From positions 1-64,000 of the forward strand of contig JACJNW010000019.1 in NCBI GenBank assembly GCA_014695195.1: DNA of 64,000 nucleotides. The letters run 5' to 3'. The notes beneath the pieces were generated by a model. It had not been told where the DNA came from. It made no database searches and worked only from the letters and a program-made list of their open reading frames with translations. Origin of the DNA: Cyanobacteria bacterium FACHB-DQ100 (lineage in GTDB: Bacteria; Cyanobacteriota; Cyanobacteriia; Leptolyngbyales; Leptolyngbyaceae). The position numbers and the translations under genes were made by a program. Position 1 is the stretch's first letter; every line of letters begins with the position of its first letter. Positions 36,714 to 45,406 of this stretch are shown here, piece after piece.

Positions 36714-37070
36714 CTACCGCCAAACCTGATTGCCGTTCTCGTCCAGACGAGCCATCCGAATCATGTCAGAGATTTCCTCAGCATCTTTGACGTGGTGCAG
36801 CGCTTTCTTTTCACCTTCGGGCGTGTCAACCACGAAGTAGGTCGGAACGGTAATATGGTCGCCTGTAATGTCAGGGGCATCAACTGCAACTTGTTGTGCT
36901 TTTTCTTCGAGCGACATCGATTCATCGATGCGATCGCCAGGATTTGCCGTCAAACCACCTTTTTCAAGCTCTTTTAACTGCGCTAATTTCTGTTTAGGAT
37001 CGACTTCTTGAGGAGTCATCGGTTGATTAATTTCACCACTATTGTCAGCAGGTTTTGAGTCGTTATTCAT
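36714..37070 (-). CDS. Small acidic hypothetical protein
   Basis: The 117-residue soluble protein is acidic and charged, with a disordered N-terminus (NNDSKPADNSGEINQPMTPQ). The C-terminal half may be folded (VPTYFVVDTPEGEKKALHHV, then DAEEISDMIRMARLDENG). No family is recognised. It lies 69 bases upstream of the SDR gene and downstream of the DUF2231 gene's terminator, so it probably starts a two-gene unit with the SDR. Confidence 0.6.
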   Translation of the reverse strand: MNNDSKPADNSGEINQPMTPQEVDPKQKLAQLKELEKGGLTANPGDRIDESMSLEEKAQQVAVDAPDITGDHITVPTYFVVDTPEGEKKALHHVKDAEEISDMIRMARLDENGNQVWR

Positions 37071-37104
37071 AAAGTAAAAAATTGAACTCTATCTGATATA
37101 AAAG

Positions 37105-37130
37105 TAAAAAAAAGAGGCAGTAACTACCTC
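37105..37130 (-). terminator. Terminator of the DUF2231 gene
   Basis: On the minus strand GAGGTAGTTACTGCCTC folds into a short stem and is followed by a TTTTTTTT run. It lies about 69 bases past the stop of the 37199-37723 gene. Confidence 0.75.
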
Positions 37131-37198
37131 CTTCAAATGTATGAGTTAATTAATCGTCCAAAAGCGTGAAGTCCATTTGCATAAATCAACTGAATTGA

Positions 37199-37723
37199 TT
37201 AGGGTCGTCCTTTCGGTCCAACTCCAATGACTGCAACTTTGTGCCGATAAATTAACTCAGCGCCATACCATCCGGTAATGCCTAAAGTGGCTGCAACAAG
37301 CACTGAAATAATGATGCCAGTCGGCAAAATTGCGCCCGTTTGATTGCCCCAACGAAGCCACAAGTTTGCTGCCGATAATGCCAGTGCTGCAATATTGCCA
37401 ACCATGTGCGCCCAGCCTGCACTGTGTTCGCGCACTCGTTGAATTCGCAGAAAATCACTCATGCCTGTTGCCGCAGCAACCAAACCTGAGATTAAGCCAC
37501 CAATCAGGAGCCAGAAAGAAGCACGCGCCCAGAAAGCATCACTGGTCAGCCAGTAAGCGCCATCGGTGAGCAGCGTACTGGTTAACAGCGCGATCGGAAA
37601 GGTGACAATCAGCGGGTGCAGCGGGTGCTTGGCGACATGAACGGTACTGGGAACGCCACTATCGCGCAATTCTGCCTCATCCGATTCAATCAATAGCGGA
37701 ATATTTGGAGTGGTTCTAGACAT
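37199..37723 (-). CDS. DUF2231 family membrane protein
   Basis: The 174-residue protein has four membrane helices after a 30-residue soluble head. The DUF2231 signature KHPLHPLIVTFPIALL is present, followed by FWLLIGGLISGLVAAATGMS (a G-x-x-D turn) and TLGITGWYGAELIYRHKVAV at the end. The conserved His and Asp could bind haem or a metal, but no activity is known. It lies 29 bases after the DUF2993 gene on the same strand and ends in its own terminator. Confidence 0.88.
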   Translation of the reverse strand: MSRTTPNIPLLIESDEAELRDSGVPSTVHVAKHPLHPLIVTFPIALLTSTLLTDGAYWLTSDAFWARASFWLLIGGLISGLVAAATGMSDFLRIQRVREHSAGWAHMVGNIAALALSAANLWLRWGNQTGAILPTGIIISVLVAATLGITGWYGAELIYRHKVAVIGVGPKGRP

Positions 37724-37752
37724 GGTGTTCTCCTGTTAGAGTAATCTAGCTT

Positions 37753-38490
37753 CTAAGATGACGGAAACTGATGGACGATGGCTTCTGACTGAAGGATTAA
37801 TTTTCCTTTCAATGCAGCCAATCGTTTGATCTGGAGCGACATGTCTCCGACCTCGAAGTTTTTTAGGTCAAGCAGTTCTTTCGCTTCATCTAGCATCGCT
37901 TCGGTAAAGGCAGGGGGTAATTCTTGATGGTCTAGATACTCGACATTTTCGAGTACCACTCGCTGCCCGTCTGAGCTAATTTTTGGAACAGCAGTAAAAG
38001 CAACTGTTTTTCGTTCTTGTGAGTTTTGTAAAACTACTTCTGTACTCAGGCGAACTTTGCCGTCTCCGGGTAGCCCAAAATTGATCTTTTCCGTATCAAC
38101 GATTGCCGTTTCACTGTCAACTTGCACTTCTAAATTCAAATCCTGCATCTTGCTACGAACAAAATCAGATCGAAATGCCCGGTTAATATCGGCTTCTGTT
38201 AAGGTGACGATCGCCTCTGCTTCGGTGGGATGCGTTAGCTCAATTTTTCCAAAGGCAAGGCTGAGTGGATTAACCGCAACTGACCCAGTGTTAAACTCCA
38301 TGCTCTCGATGCGGAGGTCTTGCTTCATCACCATTCCTTCGCCTGCGATCGCGACGGAATTGAGTGTGCCAGCGATGACTTTAAGGGGATCAATATCAAT
38401 TTCAACGTTTAAGTTTTTAACTTCATCAAGCTGACTTTTTATTCCTACTTCTGCAACTTTACTAATCGCTTGATCATCTAAATCGGGCAT
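37753..38490 (-). CDS. DUF2993 (LmeA-like) protein
   Basis: The 245-residue protein matches DUF2993: SKVAEVGIKSQLDEVKNLNV near the start, IDPLKVIAGTLNSVAIAGEG, and a SLAFGKIELTHPTEAEAIVT core. In mycobacteria LmeA of this family binds phospholipid and affects lipomannan; cyanobacterial roles are unknown. No signal peptide is evident here, which is common for cyanobacterial members. It precedes DUF2231 by 29 bases. Confidence 0.85.
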   Translation of the reverse strand: MPDLDDQAISKVAEVGIKSQLDEVKNLNVEIDIDPLKVIAGTLNSVAIAGEGMVMKQDLRIESMEFNTGSVAVNPLSLAFGKIELTHPTEAEAIVTLTEADINRAFRSDFVRSKMQDLNLEVQVDSETAIVDTEKINFGLPGDGKVRLSTEVVLQNSQERKTVAFTAVPKISSDGQRVVLENVEYLDHQELPPAFTEAMLDEAKELLDLKNFEVGDMSLQIKRLAALKGKLILQSEAIVHQFPSS

Positions 38491-38588
38491 GATTTGCTCC
38501 TAAGCCAGTCTAATCAGCCTCACTTTAGACAATTCAAAAAGCTTCTAAATCTACACACTGACAGAGTAAAGTTGTAATCTCGCTCTCT

Positions 38589-39938
38589 CTAGGGGCGGGA
38601 GACGCGGGATGGCAGTTCGATCGTAAATGTAGAACCGAGTCCAAGTTTGCTCTGGACTGAGACTTCGCCCCCCATTAACTCGGTCAGCGCTTTGGTAATG
38701 GCAAGTCCTAACCCTGTGCCGCCATGCTGCCGCGTTGAAGTTTGATTGATTTGCCGAAATTCCTGAAAAATGGTTGCGAACTCAGAGTCGTCAATACCCA
38801 TGCCAGTATCTTGAACCACGATCTGAATCCTGTCGTATTTTCCAGACTGAACTTGAACGCAAACCGATCCAGAATCCGTGAATTTAATTGCATTTGAGAT
38901 TAGATTCACAAGAATTTGTTTGACGCGGGCACGATCGTTAATCAAAATGGGATTGTTTGGAGCAAGATGGGTATGAATGGATAAGTTTTTTTGTGCCGCT
39001 AGCGAGTGCATTTCTTGAACGGTTTGTGTCACTAACTCATTCAAGTCAAAGGCTGCTAGCTGAAGTTCAATTTGCTTTGTGCGCAGATTAGAAAAATCTA
39101 AAATATCTTCAATTAAACTGAGTAAATGTCGTCCATTTTCAAAAATCCGCTCGATCAACTTCATTTGATGCGGCGGAATTTGGCGATGAAATTGCCGTAG
39201 TAGCAGGTCAGAAAATCCAAGAATCGCAGTTAAAGGGGTTCGCAATTCATGAGACATGGTTGCGATGAATTGCTCTTTCAATCGATCGGATTCGATCAGC
39301 TCTAAATTTTGTAATTGGATTTTTCTTAATTGCTCTTCAATTTGCTTACGATTTGTGATATCACGCAATAACCAGCGAAGCGCGACCGTTTCTCCACTTT
39401 CTGTCTTGACGGCTACGATCGTTAATGCGGCTTCAAATCGCGCGCCATTACGGGCGACAAATGAAATCTCCCACTCGCGTACTCGATCGATCGATTGCAG
39501 TTGCAGCAAAAGGGATTGAAAAACATTGCGATGTTCTTCTGCAATAAAATTAATTAAAACTTTCCCGACAATATACTTTTTCTCGATCTGTAATAGCTCA
39601 CATGCAACGCGATTTGCTTCCTGAATTTTGCCGTGCTTGTCGGTAATCAAATATCCGTCTGGAGCAAAATCAAATAGCTCTTCATAACGCCGCTGCTCAG
39701 CTTCTAAGGCTTGTCTTGTCTCAGAAAGTTGTTGATTTTGTTCACAGATCTCTTCTTCGATGACTTTTAGCTCTTCTAAAGCTTCTGATAGGGCAGAAAG
39801 ATACTCTGGAAATGAGGCATCTGATGTAGCCGAAGGTGTTTTATCAGCTGCTTGGTAAAGTTGGTTAAATTGTTGATCGACGGTTTCTAATTGTTGTATT
39901 AGTTTTTGCCGATCGCGGATATTTTTTGATTCATTCAT
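38589..39938 (-). CDS. PAS-domain sensor histidine kinase
   Basis: The 449-residue soluble kinase has an N-terminal coiled coil (1-85) and a PAS domain (about 86-200, LFDFAPDGYLITDKHGKIQE, LLRDITNRKQIEEQ). HisKA has His230 (ATMSHELRTPLTAILGFS). The HATPase domain has an N box (ILVNLISNAIKFTDSG), a G1 box (DTGMGIDDSEF) and a G2 box (GGTGLGLAITKAL). No transmembrane segment is seen, so it senses a cytoplasmic cue through PAS. No response regulator is adjacent. Confidence 0.93.
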   Translation of the reverse strand: MNESKNIRDRQKLIQQLETVDQQFNQLYQAADKTPSATSDASFPEYLSALSEALEELKVIEEEICEQNQQLSETRQALEAEQRRYEELFDFAPDGYLITDKHGKIQEANRVACELLQIEKKYIVGKVLINFIAEEHRNVFQSLLLQLQSIDRVREWEISFVARNGARFEAALTIVAVKTESGETVALRWLLRDITNRKQIEEQLRKIQLQNLELIESDRLKEQFIATMSHELRTPLTAILGFSDLLLRQFHRQIPPHQMKLIERIFENGRHLLSLIEDILDFSNLRTKQIELQLAAFDLNELVTQTVQEMHSLAAQKNLSIHTHLAPNNPILINDRARVKQILVNLISNAIKFTDSGSVCVQVQSGKYDRIQIVVQDTGMGIDDSEFATIFQEFRQINQTSTRQHGGTGLGLAITKALTELMGGEVSVQSKLGLGSTFTIELPSRVSRP

Positions 39939-40203
39939 AACTCTACGATCGAAGTCTTCTAAAAAAGATTTATCTAAATTCGCTGTCTAAAAATCAGAAG
40001 CAATCCGTCTGAATTGATCATAGGTGGGGTGTAATAGCCACTCAAGCTTACGAAATTTTAAGTTTGCGTTAGGCGGATTTGGCTGCCACTCCTAGATTGC
40101 ATCATTACAAATCCTATAGATTCTTGACTCTATCGTGAGGACTGATCACGGAATGTTTAGTAAAATGCGCTAGATTGTCAGAATCTGTCCGCCGATTTGA
40201 CTC

Positions 40204-40428
40204 ATGCCGACTCACAATCATCGATGGTTTTTTCCCTCTGTCCACATCGAGCCAGAATTATTCGAGATTTACCGCTCGACGCATCAGTTTTATCAAGAGG
40301 TGCAGTCGCGTGAAGCGCACGATCGCTACTGTGAATGGTATGCTGCGGCATCAGAACAACATCGCCGCGAACTTGAAAAAATGCGCGGCGATGTCAATGT
40401 ATTCGGTTGGTTTCGGCGCAGAAGTTAG
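40204..40428 (+). CDS. Small conserved cyanobacterial protein
   Basis: The 74-residue protein has a distinct pattern: FFPSVHIEPELFEIYRSTHQ, FYQEVQSREAHDRYCEWYAA and EKMRGDVNVFGWFRRR. I recall similar small proteins in other cyanobacteria; this was not searched. It is helical and soluble. It ends with a 4-base convergent overlap with ftrV. Function unknown. Confidence 0.7.
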   Translation: MPTHNHRWFFPSVHIEPELFEIYRSTHQFYQEVQSREAHDRYCEWYAAASEQHRRELEKMRGDVNVFGWFRRRS

Positions 40429-40646
40429 ATCGCTTCAAGTTCAAACTCTTGCAGATGAGCGCGGAATTTTCCTTCAAATTTCACTAAATACGGAAAATTT
40501 GCACTCACCGGACGACCTTGCCATTCTTTTACGATCGCCATAATTTCGCCTTCTTGACCCTGAATGTCAAACGGCTGATTGCGGTGTTCTGGATGGTGAT
40601 ACACCACGACTGATTCTTTCACCCGAACACGATCGCCAATTTTCAT
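40425..40646 (-). CDS. ftrV: Ferredoxin-thioredoxin reductase, variable chain
   Basis: FTR passes electrons from photosystem I ferredoxin to thioredoxin; the variable chain is the SH3-like heart-shaped partner of the catalytic chain. The 73-residue protein reads MKIGDRVRVKESVVVYHHPE, HRNQPFDIQGQEGEIMAIVK, EWQGRPVSANFPYLVKFEGK and FRAHLQEFELEAI, the family pattern end to end. The ATG at 40646 gives the standard length; longer upstream starts (to 40793) are rejected. The catalytic chain gene (ftrC) is not in this window. The PP2C gene is 100 bases upstream on the same strand. Confidence 0.95.
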   Translation of the reverse strand: MKIGDRVRVKESVVVYHHPEHRNQPFDIQGQEGEIMAIVKEWQGRPVSANFPYLVKFEGKFRAHLQEFELEAI

Positions 40647-40746
40647 CACCTTGAGTGTTCCTCTCTCCGCAAGATTCACCACAATTACTCGACCTAACCG
40701 CAGGATAGACAACTTTTTAATCTTTGCATAATGCGTGTCGATCGCT

Positions 40747-42618
40747 CTATCGTTTGAGCAAATCGTTATTGATGCGCTGACGCAATGATTCAAGCATCGG
40801 CTGAATTCGACCGGCTTCGCTCTTAACGCGCTGCTGCATTCCGATCGGATCGCGGTAGTACCAAGTTCCTAATGCTGCACCCCCACCCAACATCAAAACC
40901 AGTAAAGTTTTCAGCACAAATCGATTCTTGCGCTTCGGCTTCACGATTTCAGTCGGTGGAATCACGATCAGGGGTGGAATGTCCGGAGCTTCTGCGCTCG
41001 GTAACGGCATCGAAACGGGCACTCGGACTTCTGGCAAAGCGGCGGAAACTTGGCAATGAGTGAGAGCGATCGAAGCGTTATCGTGTCCGTTGCGCTGATT
41101 GGCAAAATCGAGCCAGGACTTGACGGCAGCTTCGATCGAGAACTTATCCACTAAAATCAGTTCTGCATAGTCTGACCAAGACTGCTCGACAAAGCCGTTA
41201 TCGCTCATGCCATCCGAACACAGCAGCAGCATTCCGTCTTCTTCGAGAATAAAGCGCCGCACACTTGGATGCAGGTGATGTCCGGCACGGGTTCCCATTG
41301 CCTGAGTCAGTGCGCCGGAATCCGGACGTTTTAGCGCTTCTCGATACAGCGATCGACCCATCCGAACTTCCCGCACCGCGACATCATCATCGACAGTGAG
41401 CTGATGACAGTATTCCGGCGTAATCCAGTAAGCGCGGCTATCTCCGACACTGACGATATAAAGTTCGTGAGCGTTATTCGCGATCGTTCCTCCCGGTAGC
41501 GTGACCCGCTGCGGGATTTGCAGCGCCATTACGAGCGTTGTGCCCATGCGCCGACGCGCTGCGCGATTCTGGGCATCATTTTGCGCGGCGATCAGATTGT
41601 TTACGACTCGGACGATCGCTGCCAACTGATCCCCAATCAAATCCGGTGGCAAGGGTTCTGGCTGTCCCGCAATTTCCGAAAGCAGCGCTTTTACCTGCAA
41701 TTGAATCGACTGTACAGCTAACTGACTGGCAACTTCTCCGCCCTCATGTCCGCCAATGCCATCACAAACGATCGTTAACCGTGCTGACAAGTCATCAAAC
41801 GTCTGAGTTTTAGAAGTCATCGGGTAACAGGTGTCTTCGTTATGCGGTTGACGACCGATATCCGTTGCACCGTACACCTGAGTTCTAAGCGGCAGTTGGG
41901 CAGCCTGTTCGAGTAGAAGCTGATTCAACCGTCTGGAAATGTCGCGATAATTAGCATCTACCGCTTGCATCAAGGCGCAAATCGCTTGTAGAGAGTCTGC
42001 GATCGCAGGTTTGGCATCCAAAAGCAACATCAGCCAACTTTCTGCCAGATTTGCCAGCGTCGGCTGATGGAACGATTCCTCGGTGTTGGCTTCATCTAGA
42101 ACTAATTCTCTCAACCGAATTCGCCAGCCTTCAACCCGAATGTGATCTGGAGAAAGCAAACTAGAAGCGACTCCCAACTCTTGGAGCGGTGTCCACAGTT
42201 CCAAAATTTGCCACAGCCAGTAAATTTGCCGTGTAGGGCTGCCTTGATACCACGCTTCGGTGATGGAAGGCTGCAATTCCCCAGTTTCGGCAATCGGAAC
42301 ATTTTCCAGCAGTAAAATCTCGTCGCCCCCGTCGCGGCAGACTCCATACACCTCCGGAGTGTGCAGACGATACGGATACAGCAGCAGATAGTTTTGTGCC
42401 AATTCTGACGCGAGGAGCGGCACTTGCGGATCGCTTTCCGGTTGCGTATCTAGCCAAATTTGGGAAGTCTTGACCTCGTAGCGATCGCCGATCGTCGTTC
42501 CATTTTTTTTGCGCTGTGCAGCCGTTCCCACTGCCCAGACGTAATGAAACCCTTGAGGCTGAGCGCGACTCACGGCAAGGGTGGAAGGACGATCAAAGAG
42601 TTTGCCAGTTAGGTTCAT
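40747..42618 (-). CDS. PP2C-type (PPM) Ser/Thr phosphatase with novel N-terminal region and membrane anchor
   Basis: The 623-residue protein has an N-terminal part (about 1-240) that resembles no phosphatase and may be a degenerate kinase-like fold (YLLLYPYRLHTPEVYGVCRD, LLSPDHIRVEGWRIRLRELV). A PP2C domain follows (about 245-525) with the metal-binding set: TDIGRQPHNEDTC, IVCDGIGGHEGGEVAS, VSVGDSRAYWI, LLLCSDGMSDNG and GHDNASIAL. A single helix (about 575-592, TLLVLMLGGGAALGTWYY) anchors it near the C-terminus. It dephosphorylates Ser/Thr proteins; the target is unknown. It is convergent with no gene; ftrV follows. Confidence 0.9.
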   Translation of the reverse strand: MNLTGKLFDRPSTLAVSRAQPQGFHYVWAVGTAAQRKKNGTTIGDRYEVKTSQIWLDTQPESDPQVPLLASELAQNYLLLYPYRLHTPEVYGVCRDGGDEILLLENVPIAETGELQPSITEAWYQGSPTRQIYWLWQILELWTPLQELGVASSLLSPDHIRVEGWRIRLRELVLDEANTEESFHQPTLANLAESWLMLLLDAKPAIADSLQAICALMQAVDANYRDISRRLNQLLLEQAAQLPLRTQVYGATDIGRQPHNEDTCYPMTSKTQTFDDLSARLTIVCDGIGGHEGGEVASQLAVQSIQLQVKALLSEIAGQPEPLPPDLIGDQLAAIVRVVNNLIAAQNDAQNRAARRRMGTTLVMALQIPQRVTLPGGTIANNAHELYIVSVGDSRAYWITPEYCHQLTVDDDVAVREVRMGRSLYREALKRPDSGALTQAMGTRAGHHLHPSVRRFILEEDGMLLLCSDGMSDNGFVEQSWSDYAELILVDKFSIEAAVKSWLDFANQRNGHDNASIALTHCQVSAALPEVRVPVSMPLPSAEAPDIPPLIVIPPTEIVKPKRKNRFVLKTLLVLMLGGGAALGTWYYRDPIGMQQRVKSEAGRIQPMLESLRQRINNDLLKR

Positions 42619-42791
42619 AGTGCCAGGCTAGGATGAAGGGGCGAATCGCAACGCATCTTACCGCCAACTGTGCCGAGATGATCAACAGATTGCCGGAATG
42701 TTGCATTCACGGTTTGAAGTTTGTATTAAAGCATGACTTTCCAGTACGCGATCGCTGCACGTTGGATTGGGATGAAAAACGGTCTGAAATT

Positions 42792-43202
42792 ATGACTCCT
42801 ACGATGGTTTGGCTGATTGTCGGTGCGGGACTCTGTTTGGTTGAATTCGTTCTGCCGACTGCGTTTATTGCCTTTGTGTTGGGTTTGAGTGCTTTACTAG
42901 TTGGGATCGTCGCTCACCTCTTGCCGCTTGGGGCACAAGTGGTGCTATGGGTGATTTTGTCGATCGTATTGATGTGGGTGTCTCGTCGGTTTGTCAATCG
43001 TCGCGCCTCGTATAAACTCGATGCTACCGAAGCCGAAACGCTCACGGCGATTCGCCCCGGAGAAGTCGGGCGCGTTCGGTATGAAGGGAATTCTTGGGCG
43101 GCAAAGTGTGAAGGCTCGCTGATTGAGATTCCCCCAGGTCGGCGCGTTTATGTCGTGGGACGCAAGGGAACAACTTTGATAGTGATGCCAGAAGAATTTT
43201 AA
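42792..43202 (+). CDS. nfeD: NfeD family membrane protein (short)
   Basis: The 136-residue protein has two or three N-terminal membrane helices ([55 protein letters not shown]). A C-terminal OB-fold domain follows ([38 protein letters not shown]). Short NfeD proteins act with SPFH/stomatin partners in membrane microdomains. The partner gene starts 11 bases downstream. The ATG at 42792 is chosen because longer starts (42633) add Cys-rich non-homologous sequence. Confidence 0.9.
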   Translation: MTPTMVWLIVGAGLCLVEFVLPTAFIAFVLGLSALLVGIVAHLLPLGAQVVLWVILSIVLMWVSRRFVNRRASYKLDATEAETLTAIRPGEVGRVRYEGNSWAAKCEGSLIEIPPGRRVYVVGRKGTTLIVMPEEF

Positions 43203-43213
43203 GGAGAGGTTTT

Positions 43214-44158
43214 ATGTGGGGTTGGTTTATTGCACTTGTGGTTGGCGGTGGAGCGATTTCAAGCGTCAAAATTATTCAGCAGGGAAACGAGGTGCTGATT
43301 GAGCGATTGGGGAGCTACGATCGCAAGCTGTCCCCTGGGCTGAATTTTGTGATTCCGGGACTCGATCGTGTTGCCTTTCAAGAAACGATTCGGGAAAAAG
43401 TCCTCGATATTCCGCCGCAAGGCTGCATTACCCGTGATAACGTTTCGATCACAGTAGATGCCGTTGTGTACTGGCGGATTGTCGATATGGAGAAAGCCTA
43501 TTACAAGGTGCAAAATCTGCAATCGGCAATGGTGAATCTGGTTCTAACACAAATTCGCGCTGAGATGGGACAGTTAGAACTCGATGAAACGTTTACGGCG
43601 CGATCGCAGATTAACGAGATTCTGCTGCGTGAACTCGATACGGCAACTGATCCTTGGGGTGTAAAAGTGACCCGTGTCGAACTGCGTGACATTGTTCCGT
43701 CGAAAGCGGTTCAAGAATCGATGGAACTGCAAATGTCCGCAGAACGCCGCAAACGGGCTGCAATTCTCACATCTGAAGGGGAACGAGAATCGGCGGTGAA
43801 CTCAGCACGCGGTAAAGCGGAGGCTCAGGTGCTAGACGCTGAAGCACGTCAGAAAGCGGCGATTTTGGCGGCTGAGGCGGAGCAAAAAGCGATCGTCCTC
43901 AAAGCCCAAGCGGAACGTCAGCAAGCCGTCCTGAAAGCTCAAGCGACCGCAGAAGCAATTCAGATTGTGACGCAAGCGCTGAATGGTGATGCACGTGCGG
44001 CGGAAGCAGGTAAAGTTCTGCTCGCGATGAGTTATCTGGATATGGGTACGACGGTCGGTAAGAGCGATAGCAGCAAGGTGATGTTTATGGACCCGCGCAG
44101 CATTCCGGCGACGTTGCAAGGAATGTTGTCGATGGTGGATGAAAACGGGAAGGGTTAA
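43214..44158 (+). CDS. SPFH/Band 7 family protein (paraslipin/QmcA-like)
   Basis: The 314-residue stomatin-like protein has an N-terminal hydrophobic anchor ([20 protein letters not shown]), an SPFH domain ([40 protein letters not shown]) and a long Ala/Glu/Lys-rich coiled coil ([20 protein letters not shown]). It organises membrane microdomains and often protects membrane proteins from proteolysis. It is in a two-gene operon with nfeD and has an AAGGAGAGG ribosome site at 43201-43209. Confidence 0.92.
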   Translation: MWGWFIALVVGGGAISSVKIIQQGNEVLIERLGSYDRKLSPGLNFVIPGLDRVAFQETIREKVLDIPPQGCITRDNVSITVDAVVYWRIVDMEKAYYKVQNLQSAMVNLVLTQIRAEMGQLELDETFTARSQINEILLRELDTATDPWGVKVTRVELRDIVPSKAVQESMELQMSAERRKRAAILTSEGERESAVNSARGKAEAQVLDAEARQKAAILAAEAEQKAIVLKAQAERQQAVLKAQATAEAIQIVTQALNGDARAAEAGKVLLAMSYLDMGTTVGKSDSSKVMFMDPRSIPATLQGMLSMVDENGKG

Positions 44159-44531
44159 TTACCTTCTGGTAGAGGAGACCTCGCTTCGTTTGAGGTTGAT
44201 GTCCTGATAGAACAGCAATAAACTGATCCCCTTAAATCTTAAATAGAGGAGAGGTTCGCCGTATATTACGGATTACAGCGGGATGGGCATGACTCATCCT
44301 GCTTTCTGTTGTCAGTTGACAGCTTCCAGGAGTTTTTCTGCATTTTGAGATTTTGAGCATTTTCCTGACGATGCTTAAGAATTCGAGGTTTTTGAGAGGC
44401 ATAACGATGCCCATCACCTACTGAGCAGCAAGCTAACGGTTCAAATCAGCGGCGGCAGATAGCCTTGAATTCAGCACCAGTAACTTTTAACTGTCCGCTG
44501 CATTTAAGCTGCATTTAAATTGTTGTACCGC
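44159..44531. other. 373-base gap between the stomatin gene and the DUF4926 gene
   Basis: No gene is supportable. The region holds short palindromes: AGCGGGATG...CATCCTGCT near 44277-44303, GATGGGCAT (about 44282) opposite ATGCCCATC (about 44408), and CAGCGG...CCGCTG near 44448-44502. This patchwork beside a likely toxin-antitoxin pair suggests debris of insertion. Terminators for both convergent genes may lie here, but no hairpin with a U tract stood out. Confidence 0.4.
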
Positions 44532-44780
44532 TCACGCTGTTATCATTTCAGCTTTTGCACTGGGTGGTACTGGCTCGAAGTGCAAAACCATGATTTGCTC
44601 TAGACGCAACCCTAAAGATTCGTATGTACGCCCATTGCGATCGCTGAATTCAACTTCAAATGCAGCACCCTCCGCTAGTGTCTCAACAACTGTACCAACC
44701 TGCCCACGCCACAAATTGTATTGGGGAAGGTCAACGACCAGAGCGACAACATCTAGCAACTTAACTGTATTATTTATCAT
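44532..44780 (-). CDS. DUF4926 domain protein
   Basis: The 82-residue protein starts MINNTVKLLDVVALVVDLPQ and shows the compact SH3-like DUF4926 pattern: YNLWRGQVGTVVETLAEGAA, FEVEFSDRNGRTYESLGLRL. DUF4926 genes are often next to DUF6883 genes, as here, and are thought to be antitoxin or immunity partners (inference). A GGTGGAGG ribosome site precedes the ATG at 44780. The gene starts 18 bases after the DUF6883 stop. Confidence 0.85.
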   Translation of the reverse strand: MINNTVKLLDVVALVVDLPQYNLWRGQVGTVVETLAEGAAFEVEFSDRNGRTYESLGLRLEQIMVLHFEPVPPSAKAEMITA

Positions 44781-44798
44781 GCTTGTTACCTCCACCAA

Positions 44799-45131
44799 TT
44801 ACAGAGGATAGCAGGTCGTTAATTTGGGAATCTCTGAACCCTGCTCAATGATCCAACCACTGCGGAGAGTTGCACTTCTATTTTGCCATTCAATTGTGAA
44901 GTCTAGAGTGTAACGTTGCCCAAACTCATCTTGTCTTCCTAACTGGGCTTCCTGAACTTTGACAACCTCAAGCAGAATTTGACGCAACTCTTCAGCATCA
45001 TCAGCCGTCATTTCAAGAATTGACGAAAAAAGTCGCGCTTTGTGCTTGCCATCGTCATGCTCTAAATTGAGGCAATAGTCCTGTAGCTTACGAATATCAA
45101 CAATTGCATTCTCTGAGTTTGGAATGAGCAT
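44799..45131 (-). CDS. DUF6883 domain protein
   Basis: The 110-residue protein reads MLIPNSENAIVDIRKLQDYC, LNLEHDDGKHKARLFSSILE, then MTADDAEELRQILLEVVKVQ. This is the DUF6883 pattern from memory, seen also at the C-termini of larger, toxin-like or phage-linked proteins. The conserved DDGKHKARLF block holds the best candidate functional residues (Asp, His, Lys, Arg). It is followed 18 bases on by DUF4926, giving a compact two-gene unit. A toxin-partner role is inferred, not shown. Confidence 0.83.
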   Translation of the reverse strand: MLIPNSENAIVDIRKLQDYCLNLEHDDGKHKARLFSSILEMTADDAEELRQILLEVVKVQEAQLGRQDEFGQRYTLDFTIEWQNRSATLRSGWIIEQGSEIPKLTTCYPL

Positions 45132-45160
45132 CTTAAAGCAGCACTATTTCATAAGTGACT

Positions 45161-45379
45161 TCATAAGTGTTTGCTGCACTTAAGCCTTTGCCATATAGCA
45201 CTTGCTTCTGGTCTAGTCGCTATCCAGCCCAGTGGCAAAATGGACAATGGATTCGTCACTTCATCCTGTTTCACAACAAGTTCGCTAAAATCGAGGCTTA
45301 GTTCTGCTAGAGCCTCGACGAAGCTTGTGAGTTGTCTAGATAACAAGAGCGATCTCTGTAATTGATCGCTCTTGTCCAC
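45161..45379 (-). CDS. Short hypothetical frame, possibly a remnant
   Basis: A 72-codon frame from GTG 45379 gives a helical N-terminus (RQLTSFVEALAELSLDFSEL) and ends WIATRPEASAIWQRLKCSKH. Its first codons lie inside the thrS terminator hairpin, so the true start may be internal (a TTG at about codon 12), or it may be a fragment. It sits 29 bases before the DUF6883 gene on the same strand. No family is recognised, so this is a weak call. Confidence 0.35.
   Translation of the reverse strand: MDKSDQLQRSLLLSRQLTSFVEALAELSLDFSELVVKQDEVTNPLSILPLGWIATRPEASAIWQRLKCSKHL
45344..45374 (-). terminator. Terminator of thrS
   Basis: CAAGAGCGATC (45344-45354) and GATCGCTCTTG (45364-45374) form a perfect 11-bp stem with a 9-base loop, 33 bases past the thrS stop. 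On the minus strand it leads into TTATC, a weak U tract. Confidence 0.75.
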
Positions 45380-45406
45380 TCAACACCTTTTCGCAATCAA
45401 GTGCCG

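Noticed and set aside
44445-44530. Integron attC-like folded site (CTAACGGTTCAAATCAGCGG ... CCGCTG)
   Set aside because: The core boxes do not match RYYYAAC and GTTRRRY, and no integron integrase or cassette array is visible. The inverted match is short and bulged.
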